64,000 bases of DNA from a virus. Location: positions 1 to 64,000 of the IMG/VR virus record IMGVR_UViG_3300042691_038651. One strand, written 5' to 3'. Within the stretch, counting starts at the first letter, position 1. Each line of letters opens with the position of its first letter. The notes beneath the pieces are model-generated. The model was not told where the DNA came from and did no database searches. It saw only the letters and a list, made by a program, of their open reading frames with translations. A program made the translations under genes and the position numbers. Positions 1 through 7,842 of this stretch are shown here, piece by piece.

Positions 1-2
1 GG

Positions 3-1352
3 TTTACATTTGACTTAAAGAAAGATGCACTTGCAGTAGGAACTGACGATCCGTTCTACTACAAATACCAGTATGGTGGTGGTGCCAATTTCCGTAACTT
101 TAATGAATTCCGTCCTTGGTATCCTGGTACAGCCACGGTTGGTCCAAATGCTCTTAATTCAAACTATAGAGACAACCTTGGTGCTCTTGGTTGGAACGTT
201 AGTGATGGCTACCAAAACGTAGGTACTATCACTAGTGGAGATAGCATACAATATCCGGATGCTGGAACCGGCTATGGATATACACAACCAAAAGATGGGT
301 CTCCTTATAGTGTATGGAGCGAGACCAGCGGAATAGTTAACGCAAGTGTAACCAATTATGTTGCCCGTTATTGGAATGGAAGAATGAACGATTGGCATGC
401 CAGCCGTTGGTCGGTTTCAAATAGCGCAGCGGCATGGGGCTGGGGTAGCATTACTTCACAGGCTGTAGCAGGTGCTGGACTAAGAAATCCTGTTCATGAT
501 TATGATGCCAGAACACTTGCTCATACAGTAACACACGATCCTGCATTAGGAGCAAGAGAATGGCAAGACTGGGAACGACTTAGTCCAAACTTTACCGTTT
601 GGCCTACTCAAAATGCTTCTGGATACGGAGGCACTGGAGCATACAATAACATTTGGACACCTTGGGTTAATCAATATGCGTATAAACAATACTGGAAATG
701 GTTCTTACCAGTCATAGCTAAACCAAGTCTAGCTTTACCAGCAATGATGATGAACTTCTATGTAGAGCATCCACAAGTAATGGATGACGTAATCTATCGT
801 TCTTTTGGCGATGACGCATGGATAAGAAACTCTGGAATTCAGTGGAGAATAACACCAGTTGCAAACGGTTCTGGAGATAGAATACCACCAGATCCACTTT
901 CAGTAACTCAAACTGCAATTAACTATGGAGAAAATGTTACTTTTGCTGTGGAAGTTATGTTTGACAAACCTCTGTTTGTTAGTGGAAGAACACTTGCAAG
1001 ATGGAATTCAGGTAAATACAATATAGCAGCGTTCAATGGAAATACTAATATCGGCGGAAGAAACGCAGACGGTACTATCGATACATCAACAGGTTCCCCG
1101 ATCGATTCAACTGCTCACGTCAATACACAGAGCGAATTCTTGGGAGGTATAAACGATTTGCAGTGGGCTGCTCAGGCATCACTATTAGGTGGAACTGAGG
1201 TATATTCACCGCTCTCCGATATTACATTGCGAGGACAGTCGGTAATTAAATATCAAGAAACAAATTCGTATGAGTTGACATCTTACGGTATATCCCCTGA
1301 AGAAGGTGGAGGTGGCGGGCCTGCTGGAGGCGGCGGCGGTGAGCTTGGATAA
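3..1352 (+). CDS. virion structural protein, 5' end outside window
   Basis: The reading frame is open from the first bases of the window, so the gene begins upstream; about 449 codons are visible. The protein is rich in Trp, Tyr, Asn and Gly, has no membrane segment, and ends in a Gly-rich tail (GGGGGPAGGGGGELG). This composition is typical of phage tail, baseplate or fibre proteins. I do not recognise the family. It lies upstream of a spanin-like pair and of further structural genes in the same direction. An internal ATG at 384 exists, but coding clearly continues upstream of it, so it is not the start. The structural role is inferred from composition and context. Confidence 0.6.
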   Translation, partial: FTFDLKKDALAVGTDDPFYYKYQYGGGANFRNFNEFRPWYPGTATVGPNALNSNYRDNLGALGWNVSDGYQNVGTITSGDSIQYPDAGTGYGYTQPKDGSPYSVWSETSGIVNASVTNYVARYWNGRMNDWHASRWSVSNSAAAWGWGSITSQAVAGAGLRNPVHDYDARTLAHTVTHDPALGAREWQDWERLSPNFTVWPTQNASGYGGTGAYNNIWTPWVNQYAYKQYWKWFLPVIAKPSLALPAMMMNFYVEHPQVMDDVIYRSFGDDAWIRNSGIQWRITPVANGSGDRIPPDPLSVTQTAINYGENVTFAVEVMFDKPLFVSGRTLARWNSGKYNIAAFNGNTNIGGRNADGTIDTSTGSPIDSTAHVNTQSEFLGGINDLQWAAQASLLGGTEVYSPLSDITLRGQSVIKYQETNSYELTSYGISPEEGGGGGPAGGGGGELG

Positions 1353-1369
1353 CAAACAAAAACAATAGT

Positions 1370-1810
1370 ATGAAAAAAGAAACAAAAATAGTTCTACTCT
1401 CAGATCCACGAAACATCATCATACTGGTGCTACTTCTTGGAGTATTCATCTTTGCAGGAATTGTTTTCTTTGGTGGAGACTCTGCCTACAAAAAAGAGGT
1501 AAAGGCTCTACAGAAAGAGAACAAAATTCTACAGGCACAGCGTGATTCAATTGATCTGGTAATATCCGGGCTGGAAGCAGATTATGAAAAACTGCTTAAA
1601 AAAGAGGCGGCTCTACTTGCGGATATTGCAAAGAGAGACGCGGACATTGCAGCAGCAAAAGCCGCAGCAAGTCGCTCAAAGGCAGAACTGGATCGCTTAA
1701 AGAAAGATCTGGAAAAAACCAGAGAAGAGATCAAAAAGAACGAAGCAAATCCTGCAAATCGAACAGGGGATGATCTTCTAAATTCACTTAAACTCAAAAC
1801 CGGAAAATGA
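1370..1810 (+). CDS. inner-membrane coiled-coil protein, possible i-spanin
   Basis: The 146-residue protein has one hydrophobic segment at about residues 15-35 (NIIILVLLLGVFIFAGIVFF) followed by a long charged coiled coil (residues about 40-130) rich in Lys, Glu and Ala. This is the architecture of an N-in, single-pass inner-membrane spanin that spans the periplasm by its coiled coil. The next gene overlaps its stop by four bases and encodes an exported coiled-coil protein, as in i-spanin/o-spanin pairs. Spanins fuse inner and outer membranes in the last step of lysis of Gram-negative hosts. The assignment rests on architecture and pairing only; a tail chaperone or other membrane protein is possible. 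Confidence 0.45.
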   Translation: MKKETKIVLLSDPRNIIILVLLLGVFIFAGIVFFGGDSAYKKEVKALQKENKILQAQRDSIDLVISGLEADYEKLLKKEAALLADIAKRDADIAAAKAAASRSKAELDRLKKDLEKTREEIKKNEANPANRTGDDLLNSLKLKTGK

Positions 1811-2304
1811 AAAAACTCATAATACTTCTCATAATGTTTTTTGCGCTTGCCGCAAATGCACAGATTAGTTACCCTCGTTACGACCAAGACTCATTAGGAC
1901 AAAAAGTGGTAGTAATGACCGTGGAACAGGCCCAGGCATTAGACAACAGCACAGACCTACTTGCCTTGTTTAGAAAACTTGATGCTCAGCTTGTTGATTA
2001 TGATAGCGTTTGCATTAAGGTTATTGGTGATAAAGACAAAGTTATTGCTGAGCAGACTGTGCAAATAAATAAACTTAAAGAGACTCTCCAAGTAAAAAGC
2101 GATGAGATCGTAAACCTTCAAAAACGATTGGATGGAAACGAAAAGAAAATAATTAGTCTGGAGACTGAAATTGCAAATAAAAACAAGGAGATTGACCTAC
2201 ACTTAGGAGAGGTTGGAAGACTAAAGAGAAACATGTGGATTGGAGGTAGTCTTGGCGGTTTAAGTATAGTAGGTCTAATTATAGCCGTTATAGCAATCAA
2301 ATAA
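1807..2304 (+). CDS. exported coiled-coil protein with C-terminal membrane anchor, possible spanin partner
   Basis: The 165-residue protein begins with a classic signal peptide (MKKLIILLIMFFALAANA, then Q), whose A-N-A-Q ending is common in Bacteroidota exported proteins. The middle is a coiled coil (about residues 75-140) and the C-terminus is a hydrophobic segment (about 143-164, IGGSLGGLSIVGLIIAVIAI). It starts at an ATGA overlap with the preceding membrane coiled-coil gene, so the two are translationally coupled. Together they could form a two-component lysis spanin. The C-terminal transmembrane segment is unusual for a classical lipoprotein o-spanin, and there is no lipobox cysteine, so the role is tentative. 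Confidence 0.45.
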   Translation: MKKLIILLIMFFALAANAQISYPRYDQDSLGQKVVVMTVEQAQALDNSTDLLALFRKLDAQLVDYDSVCIKVIGDKDKVIAEQTVQINKLKETLQVKSDEIVNLQKRLDGNEKKIISLETEIANKNKEIDLHLGEVGRLKRNMWIGGSLGGLSIVGLIIAVIAIK

Positions 2305-2380
2305 TACATAGAGTGTTCATCTCGTCAACCTATGCTATTAGATAAGGTAACCATTAACAAAATAGATATAAGTCACTAGA

Positions 2381-2396
2381 GGTCACCTCTGTACAC
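2381..2396 (+). repeat. 16-base inverted match to 40861-40876
   Basis: GGTCACCTCTGTACAC here is the exact reverse complement of GTGTACAGAGGTGACC at 40861-40876. Both copies lie in intergenic leaders, here 19 bases before the start at 2415. The local sequence also contains the imperfect palindrome AGAGGT-C-ACCTCT. A pair of this length is only marginally unexpected by chance in 64 kb; the shared intergenic location makes it worth recording as a possible protein-binding site. Confidence 0.3.
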
Positions 2397-2414
2397 AAAA
2401 ACAAAAAAGATACA

Positions 2415-4628
2415 ATGCCAGGAACATCTTCATATATCCAGATAAGCAGGTATGCTCTACTTGAATATCAGTACAACAGCGAGGCTATACCAGTCTCGGC
2501 TTCTCCTGGTAGTGCGGGTGCACTTCGATTAGAAAACAAATACACTGGCACTTATCAGTTTCTTAACACAAGCCAGTCTGTCAATTTAACAGGCAACGTA
2601 CTTGACCGTAGCGCTGCAAGAATGAATCCTGTGGGTAACCGCTGGGCATATTTTGATATTGACACAGCGGTGCCAATCTATCAGATCAACTCCAACTTTG
2701 TACTTTCAGATCTTTCAAATACACTGTCTCCTTTAGCTGGAAGATATGACACTGCAAGGCTACACATACTTTCAGGATTTGACTTTCCAGGACTAGACGG
2801 TTTAATCTTACAATTGCAATGGAAACAATGGCAACTTAATGGAGCAATTGGAAATACATTATTTGATGCATGTAACCATGTTTACCTCAAAGGACAAGAA
2901 CAAATACAATTTAATGCAACCCCGCTCTTCCTGGGTGACCGCCTCTATGATCGATACATCGATGTAAAGGTACCATCTCTTTATGATGTTAACCAAGACT
3001 TTTGGAATTCACCTACAGCATCAAATACAATTGGTTACAACTACACATTTGAAAACGTAGGGTTCTTGCAAAATTCACAAATTATTGCAAACCTCTACGA
3101 GATTGACTCTACCGAGGTTGAAAATGGTAATTTGTATCTTATTGCTGGAAATTCATTTAAGACGGCATTCAATGCATCGGATAACTATTCACAGCTTGGT
3201 TTGACTATACAAGAGGATGAAGTAAATGACTACATCGAATACTATCCTACATGGAACGGAGCTTTCCTGGAAACCTATATCAATGACTTAAACTCTGTAG
3301 GCGGAGACTGGGTAGTAATCAACCAATTGGAAGTATATGAACAGGTTGGAACCTCCAGCCGACGCACGGCTAATATGACGATGTTACAGGACAGCAATTT
3401 TGACCAACCAATGGTCTTTCGTCCAGTAATTATGAACTCCGCAGTGGCCTTTTCATATACAATCGACTACACAATGAGATTCTTTAACCGCGTGGATAAC
3501 ACAGAAATTATTCGTAAGTCGGCGTACACTTCTACCAATGTAAAGAAATATGGAAGACAGCTAGAAAAAATCAATGTACTACAAGGATTTGCACCGGTAA
3601 AAGTCTACAATAAGATTGTACAAATGACATCGGATGATACAGAAATACTTAGCGGTGTTAATGTACCAAAAGAGGTCGTAACACAACTTGTAGTAACACC
3701 AGTCTTTTATGACACAAATTTAATTAGCGTTGATAGTGCAACCGACCTTAACCAAAGCTTGGGACAAACCGTTTGGCCGCAAGGAACTAACACAATTTTC
3801 CTGGGTGCTTTTGATAACATGCTCAAGTTCAAAGTCTTTACACTTTCACCGGATAAGAAAGAGAATGTTTCCTTTGATATGTCTTCATTTATTGGAAATG
3901 TTGCATTGGCTTTTGATACAACCGATGGTAACAAACTCTATATTGACTACTACAACGACATCAATTTGGCTGACCCATCTATGGGTGAAGTTGTATTTAG
4001 AGTAGACAGCGCAACTGCTGTCAAAATTTTGGCTAGTGATGACAAGGACTACTACATCATCAATAGAACCAATCCTGAAACTGTGATCTACACGGGTAAA
4101 TGGGAAAACATTACCAAGAAGACCACGACACAGCTCTTATCAGCCAATATGCAATTAGAAAATCTTCAATCAAAGATTTCTACGGCGCAATCAAAATTGG
4201 CATCTATCCAGGAAAGTATCGCTTCGGCAGGTACTATGGTAAATGGAGGAACACAGACCAACAATGTTACTGAAACCGTATCTGGAAATGCTGCTGTTTC
4301 TACAGCGAACGCGGTGTTAACGGCTGAACAGCAAGCACAGCAAATTATATCTCAAGAGGAGCAAGCAAACCTTTCACAGCAGCAAGCAGCAACACAAGCT
4401 GCTATTGAGCAGGCCGCGTCTTCAAATTCTACTAGGCCAAACATCAATTTGATTGACATACCAGGAGTAACACCTAACCTTGGTGCAAACCCGCAAATCA
4501 GTATTAGACCAAACGTGGAAAATCCGGCAGATCCAAACGTTGGCTATAACTCTATCAACAATCCCACAAAATCGGGAAATACCAGGACACCCAGAGTGAA
4601 CAATAACAAGAACTTTGACCAACAATAA
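2415..4628 (+). CDS. large virion structural protein
   Basis: The 737-residue protein is rich in Asn, Thr, Tyr and Gln in its first 570 residues, suggesting beta-rich structure. Its C-terminal part (about residues 575-680) is a Gln/Ala-rich helical stretch with QQAATQAAIEQAA-type sequence, followed by an Asn/Pro-rich tail ending NNNKNFDQQ. It has no signal peptide or membrane segment. It lies four bases upstream of a probable tail tube gene and downstream of the spanin-like pair. It does not look like a tail sheath or major capsid protein. A baseplate, neck or whisker component is plausible; I do not recognise the family. Confidence 0.55.
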   Translation: MPGTSSYIQISRYALLEYQYNSEAIPVSASPGSAGALRLENKYTGTYQFLNTSQSVNLTGNVLDRSAARMNPVGNRWAYFDIDTAVPIYQINSNFVLSDLSNTLSPLAGRYDTARLHILSGFDFPGLDGLILQLQWKQWQLNGAIGNTLFDACNHVYLKGQEQIQFNATPLFLGDRLYDRYIDVKVPSLYDVNQDFWNSPTASNTIGYNYTFENVGFLQNSQIIANLYEIDSTEVENGNLYLIAGNSFKTAFNASDNYSQLGLTIQEDEVNDYIEYYPTWNGAFLETYINDLNSVGGDWVVINQLEVYEQVGTSSRRTANMTMLQDSNFDQPMVFRPVIMNSAVAFSYTIDYTMRFFNRVDNTEIIRKSAYTSTNVKKYGRQLEKINVLQGFAPVKVYNKIVQMTSDDTEILSGVNVPKEVVTQLVVTPVFYDTNLISVDSATDLNQSLGQTVWPQGTNTIFLGAFDNMLKFKVFTLSPDKKENVSFDMSSFIGNVALAFDTTDGNKLYIDYYNDINLADPSMGEVVFRVDSATAVKILASDDKDYYIINRTNPETVIYTGKWENITKKTTTQLLSANMQLENLQSKISTAQSKLASIQESIASAGTMVNGGTQTNNVTETVSGNAAVSTANAVLTAEQQAQQIISQEEQANLSQQQAATQAAIEQAASSNSTRPNINLIDIPGVTPNLGANPQISIRPNVENPADPNVGYNSINNPTKSGNTRTPRVNNNKNFDQQ

Positions 4629-4632
4629 ATAA

Positions 4633-5178
4633 ATGATACTCAATAGTAAAAACAACAACTTTGTTGTCCGCTTTCCAAAAAACTTCTTCTATCCATCAAT
4701 AGTTCAGAAGTACACCACTTATTTGAAGAGGCTGCCTCTTCCTTATGAAAGCATTGCGGACTACATGAGTGCAAGTATTCAATCAATCACATTCCCATCC
4801 CTATCAGCCGAAACGGTAGAGCAGGTTCTCTATGAAGAACCCGTAACTGCAAAAGGCGGTAAGCGCATTGAACGCTATCTTGACCGACAGTTTACAATGA
4901 CTCTCAAATCTTATGAGGGATGGATCAATTATTGGATCTTTTTTGACCAGATGTTTGCCTATTGGGATTTGGATAACAAAGAAAAATATCTTCCTGATTT
5001 GACTCTTTCATTCCTGGATCACACAGGCTTTGAATTTGTAGCAATCAACTTTCATCAAATTACAATGACCGGCATTTCTGAGTTGGAACTCAATTATGCT
5101 TCTAACACAGCAGAATTCCGCAACTTTACAGTTAACTTTAAGTACAACTATATTGAAATTATGAAGAGACTTCAGTAA
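4633..5178 (+). CDS. probable tail tube protein (gp19-like)
   Basis: The 181-residue protein has the size and texture of T4-type tail tube proteins (gp19 is about 163 residues). A region of beta strands ends in ELELNYASNTAEFRNFTVNF and is followed by a short aromatic tail. The central part, with an aromatic-rich helix (residues about 93-112, SYEGWINYWIFFDQMFAYWD), separates two strand-rich halves. It follows the large structural gene by four bases. Tube proteins stack as hexameric rings through which DNA and ejected proteins pass. The call rests on length, predicted fold pattern and position; a tube-like baseplate protein (gp48/gp54 type) is an alternative. Confidence 0.45.
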   Translation: MILNSKNNNFVVRFPKNFFYPSIVQKYTTYLKRLPLPYESIADYMSASIQSITFPSLSAETVEQVLYEEPVTAKGGKRIERYLDRQFTMTLKSYEGWINYWIFFDQMFAYWDLDNKEKYLPDLTLSFLDHTGFEFVAINFHQITMTGISELELNYASNTAEFRNFTVNFKYNYIEIMKRLQ

Positions 5179-5187
5179 GATATATAG
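5179..5187 (+). promoter_or_regulatory. candidate late promoter, GATATATAG motif
   Basis: GATATATAG followed by TTCAAATAGC lies immediately after the stop of the tube-like gene and 15 bases before the ATG at 5203. The same motif recurs before virion or leader-tagged genes at 11832, 23237 (AATATATAG), 28315, 42774, 55482 and 57065. T4 late promoters consist of a lone TATAAATA box read by the gp55 sigma factor; a gp55-like gene is present at 59189. Promoter function is inferred. Confidence 0.5.
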
Positions 5188-5202
5188 TTCAAATAGCAAA
5201 TA

Positions 5203-5541
5203 ATGCATATTGTAATGAAAACATTTGAAGAAGCAAGACGAGTAAAACTCTTACAGGAAAGCGTAGATCTCTCCTACCTGAACGAATCAGAAGTTCTTGA
5301 AGCAGAAAGAATCTACAAAGAACTACAGGAAGCCATCGAAATTCATGGAATTGAAAACATCGATGAAGGCATCTTGGGTACAATCATCGGTGGTGCTGCA
5401 GGTTTCCTACTCGGACCTACCATTGGTAAAATCATTGCAAACGCTCTTGGAATTGAGCGTGGTATTCTCTACGATATGTTCACTTCAAGGCTGGTTTCAA
5501 CCGCTTTAGGTGCATCAATCGCCAAAAACATGGGAAAATGA
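5203..5541 (+). CDS. small protein with possible cleavable leader and glycine-zipper hydrophobic region
   Basis: The 112-residue product can start at 5203 or, more likely, at the in-frame ATG at 5215, giving a leader M-K-T-F-E-E-A-R that resembles the T4 capsid-targeting type. About 50 residues in, the sequence I-D-E-G matches the gp21 protease consensus (I/L-x-E before G/A). The remainder is a Gly/Ala-rich hydrophobic segment (GTIIGGAAGFLLGPTIGKII), suggesting membrane insertion after processing. It follows a candidate late promoter and overlaps the RuvC-like gene by four bases. An injected membrane-active virion protein is a reasonable guess. The leader lacks the usual F-x-x-E ending, so the assignment is weak. 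Confidence 0.5.
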   Translation: MHIVMKTFEEARRVKLLQESVDLSYLNESEVLEAERIYKELQEAIEIHGIENIDEGILGTIIGGAAGFLLGPTIGKIIANALGIERGILYDMFTSRLVSTALGASIAKNMGK

Positions 5542-6176
5542 TCGTAGGCGTTGACTTTAGTATAAAGTCCACTGCTGTTACTGTCATTACTAATCTGGGC
5601 AACATTTACTTCTATACGTTTGCCCGAAAATCCGTAGCAAAAGAAGACTTCTTTTTAACACTCCAAAGTAGTGGAGTGAATGTAATATCTTTGCCTGATG
5701 AGCCACCTCTTCCCAAAACGGCCAATTTAACAGACAAAGAGAGATCATCCATTCGAGATGGCATAATGCTTACCAATTCTATTGCACAAACACTAGCCGC
5801 TCACAGTTTTGCTGAGGAGGATCACGTTGCAATTGAGGGTTTCTCGTTTGCATCAACTGGTAATAGGCTTGCACAAATCAGTGGGTATCAATGGTTGCTA
5901 AGAGCAAAGCTGATGGAAACTTTGAAGATTAGTACAGATCAACTCTCCTTCTATTCTCCCATGACTATTAAGGCAACTGCTGGAAAGGGAAACTTCAAAA
6001 AGGAAGAGATGATCGAGGCATTCATAAACTCTGGTGTAGACTGCAAATTTGCAAGAAGACTAAGAGAAGCTCCTGCTGAATTTCAAAACAAAAAAGGACA
6101 ATGGCTTAAGCCACTAGATGATTTGGTAGATTCATTTTGGATTGCAAAAACTCTAGAGAAAACTCTTTCAAAATAG
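5538..6176 (+). CDS. RuvC-like Holliday junction resolvase or RNase H-fold nuclease
   Basis: The 212-residue protein starts with the RNase H-fold first strand and catalytic Asp (IVGVDFSIKSTAV, D6). It has a central acidic residue in HVAIEGFSFASTG (E100) and a C-terminal cluster D194-D195-x-x-D198 in PLDDLVDSFWIA. This D-E-D(D) order is that of RuvC and related poxvirus/phage resolvases, which cut branched DNA before packaging using two metal ions. T4 uses the unrelated gp49 for this job, so this would be a functional replacement. It overlaps the preceding gene by four bases (ATGA) and is followed by a candidate early promoter. Confidence 0.65.
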   Translation: MIVGVDFSIKSTAVTVITNLGNIYFYTFARKSVAKEDFFLTLQSSGVNVISLPDEPPLPKTANLTDKERSSIRDGIMLTNSIAQTLAAHSFAEEDHVAIEGFSFASTGNRLAQISGYQWLLRAKLMETLKISTDQLSFYSPMTIKATAGKGNFKKEEMIEAFINSGVDCKFARRLREAPAEFQNKKGQWLKPLDDLVDSFWIAKTLEKTLSK

Positions 6177-6185
6177 TGAATATAA
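6177..6185 (+). promoter_or_regulatory. candidate early/middle promoter, TGAATATAA motif
   Basis: TGAATATAA (preceded by AAATAG) lies nine bases before the ATG at 6195. Identical nonamers lie at 6622, 33295, 45059, 47479 and 50977, each between genes and before a replication or other early-type gene. It resembles an extended -10 element. The short distance to the start would give an almost leaderless message. Function is inferred from recurrence and position. Confidence 0.45.
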
Positions 6186-6194
6186 AATAAGGAA

Positions 6195-6359
6195 ATGGAA
6201 TACTACTTCTACATTGCCAAGGATCCGCTAAAGGAAAAAATTGCAAAAGGACGCGCGGATTCTCTAGAAGAAGCCACAAAAATGTTTGCAATACTAAAAG
6301 GACTCGACATCGATGAATTCAGAAAACTCTACACCGTCGCTATCTGGACTCCAGCTTAA
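6195..6359 (+). CDS. small hypothetical protein, 54 aa
   Basis: A 54-residue frame (begins MEYYFYIAKDPLKEKIAKGR, ends YTVAIWTPA) starts nine bases after a TGAATATAA motif and closes the gap between the RuvC-like gene and the next gene, which it overlaps by 47 bases. It looks like a compact alpha/beta protein with no cysteine or membrane segment. Similar short proteins with a Y-x-I-A start occur in phage replication regions, but I cannot name the family. Confidence 0.55.
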   Translation: MEYYFYIAKDPLKEKIAKGRADSLEEATKMFAILKGLDIDEFRKLYTVAIWTPA

Positions 6360-6600
6360 ATCAAATCATTTTGACACCATTAAGCTTTTCGTACAGAAGT
6401 ATGACATACTCTACAAAGATTTAGGAGCACTTGAAAATGACATTCAAAAACTTCTCAAGCGCCAAGAAGTAATTGTTGGTGACTTGGAAAAGACTCGAAT
6501 CGATGAAGAAGCGTTCTTCAAAAATTTATCAGAAGAAACTGGAAAGGACATTCAATATCTTAAAAATTTAGCATCTGCTTGGGTACTCGAAAACAAATAA
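6313..6600 (+). CDS. small coiled-coil hypothetical protein
   Basis: The 95-residue, mainly helical protein has a heptad-like stretch at about residues 25-60 (LYKDLGALENDIQKLLKRQE). It overlaps the previous small gene by 47 bases, and the only ATG for this frame lies inside that overlap. It is followed by a T-rich tract and a candidate promoter. Function is unknown; its place in the replication segment suggests an accessory role there. Confidence 0.6.
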   Translation: MNSENSTPSLSGLQLKSNHFDTIKLFVQKYDILYKDLGALENDIQKLLKRQEVIVGDLEKTRIDEEAFFKNLSEETGKDIQYLKNLASAWVLENK

Positions 6601-6621
6601 CCGAAAACTTTTTTTTCTCAC

Positions 6622-6630
6622 TGAATATAA
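6622..6630 (+). promoter_or_regulatory. candidate early/middle promoter, TGAATATAA motif
   Basis: TGAATATAA lies 27 bases before the lipoprotein start at 6658 and upstream of the SSB gene. It is preceded by an eight-T run. It is one of six identical intergenic copies in this window. Confidence 0.5.
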
Positions 6631-6657
6631 ACTCCGTAAAAACAAAACAAAAACAAA

Positions 6658-6837
6658 ATGAAAAAAACAACAATCCTCGCAGCATTCGCCTTTGTAGCAT
6701 TGGCGTTCACTGCATGTTCCACCGGAACAACCGAAAACACTGAGGCTACCACCGACAGCACTGCTGTAGTAACCGACTCAACTAAATGCGCTACTGATAG
6801 CACATGCGTTGATTCCGCTACTGCACCCGTGAAGTAA
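6658..6837 (+). CDS. small predicted lipoprotein
   Basis: A 59-residue product starts MKKTTILAAFAFVALAFTAC, a signal peptide ending in a lipobox with the acylated Cys at position 20. The mature part is short, Thr/Ser/Asp-rich, and carries two more Cys (in K-C-A-T and T-C-V-D). It would be anchored in a host membrane facing the periplasm or the surface. It sits alone between a candidate early promoter and the SSB gene. Early-expressed phage lipoproteins often block superinfecting phages or receptors, so an exclusion role is possible but unproven. No Shine-Dalgarno is visible; the leader is A-rich (AACAAAAACAAA), as usual in Bacteroidota. Confidence 0.7.
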   Translation: MKKTTILAAFAFVALAFTACSTGTTENTEATTDSTAVVTDSTKCATDSTCVDSATAPVK

Positions 6838-6896
6838 GGCGGCTTCACACTCAAGTCCCTCAAAGCCTAAAAGCAAACTAAAAATCTCAAAGAAAA

Positions 6897-7829
6897 ATGG
6901 AAAATCTAAATGACATCTTCAACCTCTCAGTCGACGACTTCAAAGTAGAAGAAAAAAGAACAACTAACATCTTCAAACCTGATGCAAATGCAGGTCGCGA
7001 CGGCGTCTACAAAGCTGTAGTACGTTTCCTTCCTTGGCACAAGGATCCCAAAAAATCTATCATGAAAAAGTGGTCTTGCTGGTTAGTAAACCCAGCAAAC
7101 GACGAGGCTAAAATGGTAGACTGCCCTTCAACCGTTGGTAAGAAATCTGTTCTCCAGGATATGTTCTGGAAGTTCAAGAAATCTGACTCTGTTGCCGAGC
7201 AGAAATTAGCCGAAAACTTCTCACGTCGTCAACGTTTTGCATCATTGGTGCAGATCATTAAGGACGACAATGCTCCTGAGAACGTAGGTAAAATCATGGT
7301 ATGGCCTTACGGCGTAAAGATCTTCAATAAGCTACAAGCTGAAATGAAGCCTGAGTTCGGAAAGCCACACATTCCGTTTGACCTGTTCGAAGGAAAACCT
7401 TTCCTTGTACACATTACCAAGGTTGCAGGTTACAACAACTACGACAACTGTCGTTTCCTCGACGAACGCGTTCCGGTAAACATCAATGGTTCCGAAATGC
7501 AAAAGACGCAAGAGGACATGGGGAAAATCAAATCTTTCCTTGAGGAATCACCTGACTTGAGTTCTTACGACTACCAAGATTGGGACAGCGCAACCGAAGA
7601 CTTCGTAAATGAGGTTATTCGTAACACTGTACCTGGTGGCCGTATCGTAGCCAGCGTTGAAAAGACCAACCGTGAAACTGTAGCGCCGGCTGCAAAGCCA
7701 ACTGCTTCAGCTCCAGTAGAAAAATCTGAACCACTTCCAAGTATCAACAAGGGCGGCGGTCTAGATGATTTGAATCTGGATGACTTCGACGGAAAATCTT
7801 TCGACGATGAACTATTTGATAGCCTCTAA
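6897..7829 (+). CDS. 32: single-stranded DNA-binding protein, gp32-like
   Basis: The 310-residue protein has the gp32 layout: a short basic N-terminus, an OB-fold core with aromatic and basic residues (about 25-215, including VYKAVVRFLPW, KKWSCWLVNP and GKIMVWPYGVKIF), and an acidic C-terminal tail ending LDDFDGKSFDDELFDSL. Such tails recruit replication partners. It coats ssDNA at the fork and organises UvsX/UvsY recombination. The T4 zinc site (one His and three Cys) is not evident; only the Cys in KWSCW and VDCPS stand near the right place, so metal binding may be lost. The gene is followed by a strong hairpin terminator overlapping the start of primase. Confidence 0.85.
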   Translation: MENLNDIFNLSVDDFKVEEKRTTNIFKPDANAGRDGVYKAVVRFLPWHKDPKKSIMKKWSCWLVNPANDEAKMVDCPSTVGKKSVLQDMFWKFKKSDSVAEQKLAENFSRRQRFASLVQIIKDDNAPENVGKIMVWPYGVKIFNKLQAEMKPEFGKPHIPFDLFEGKPFLVHITKVAGYNNYDNCRFLDERVPVNINGSEMQKTQEDMGKIKSFLEESPDLSSYDYQDWDSATEDFVNEVIRNTVPGGRIVASVEKTNRETVAPAAKPTASAPVEKSEPLPSINKGGGLDDLNLDDFDGKSFDDELFDSL

Positions 7830-7842
7830 TCAAACCCAACCT

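Noticed and set aside
6601-6620. Terminator at the eight-T run after the 6313 gene
   Set aside because: No stem of more than a few pairs precedes the T run.
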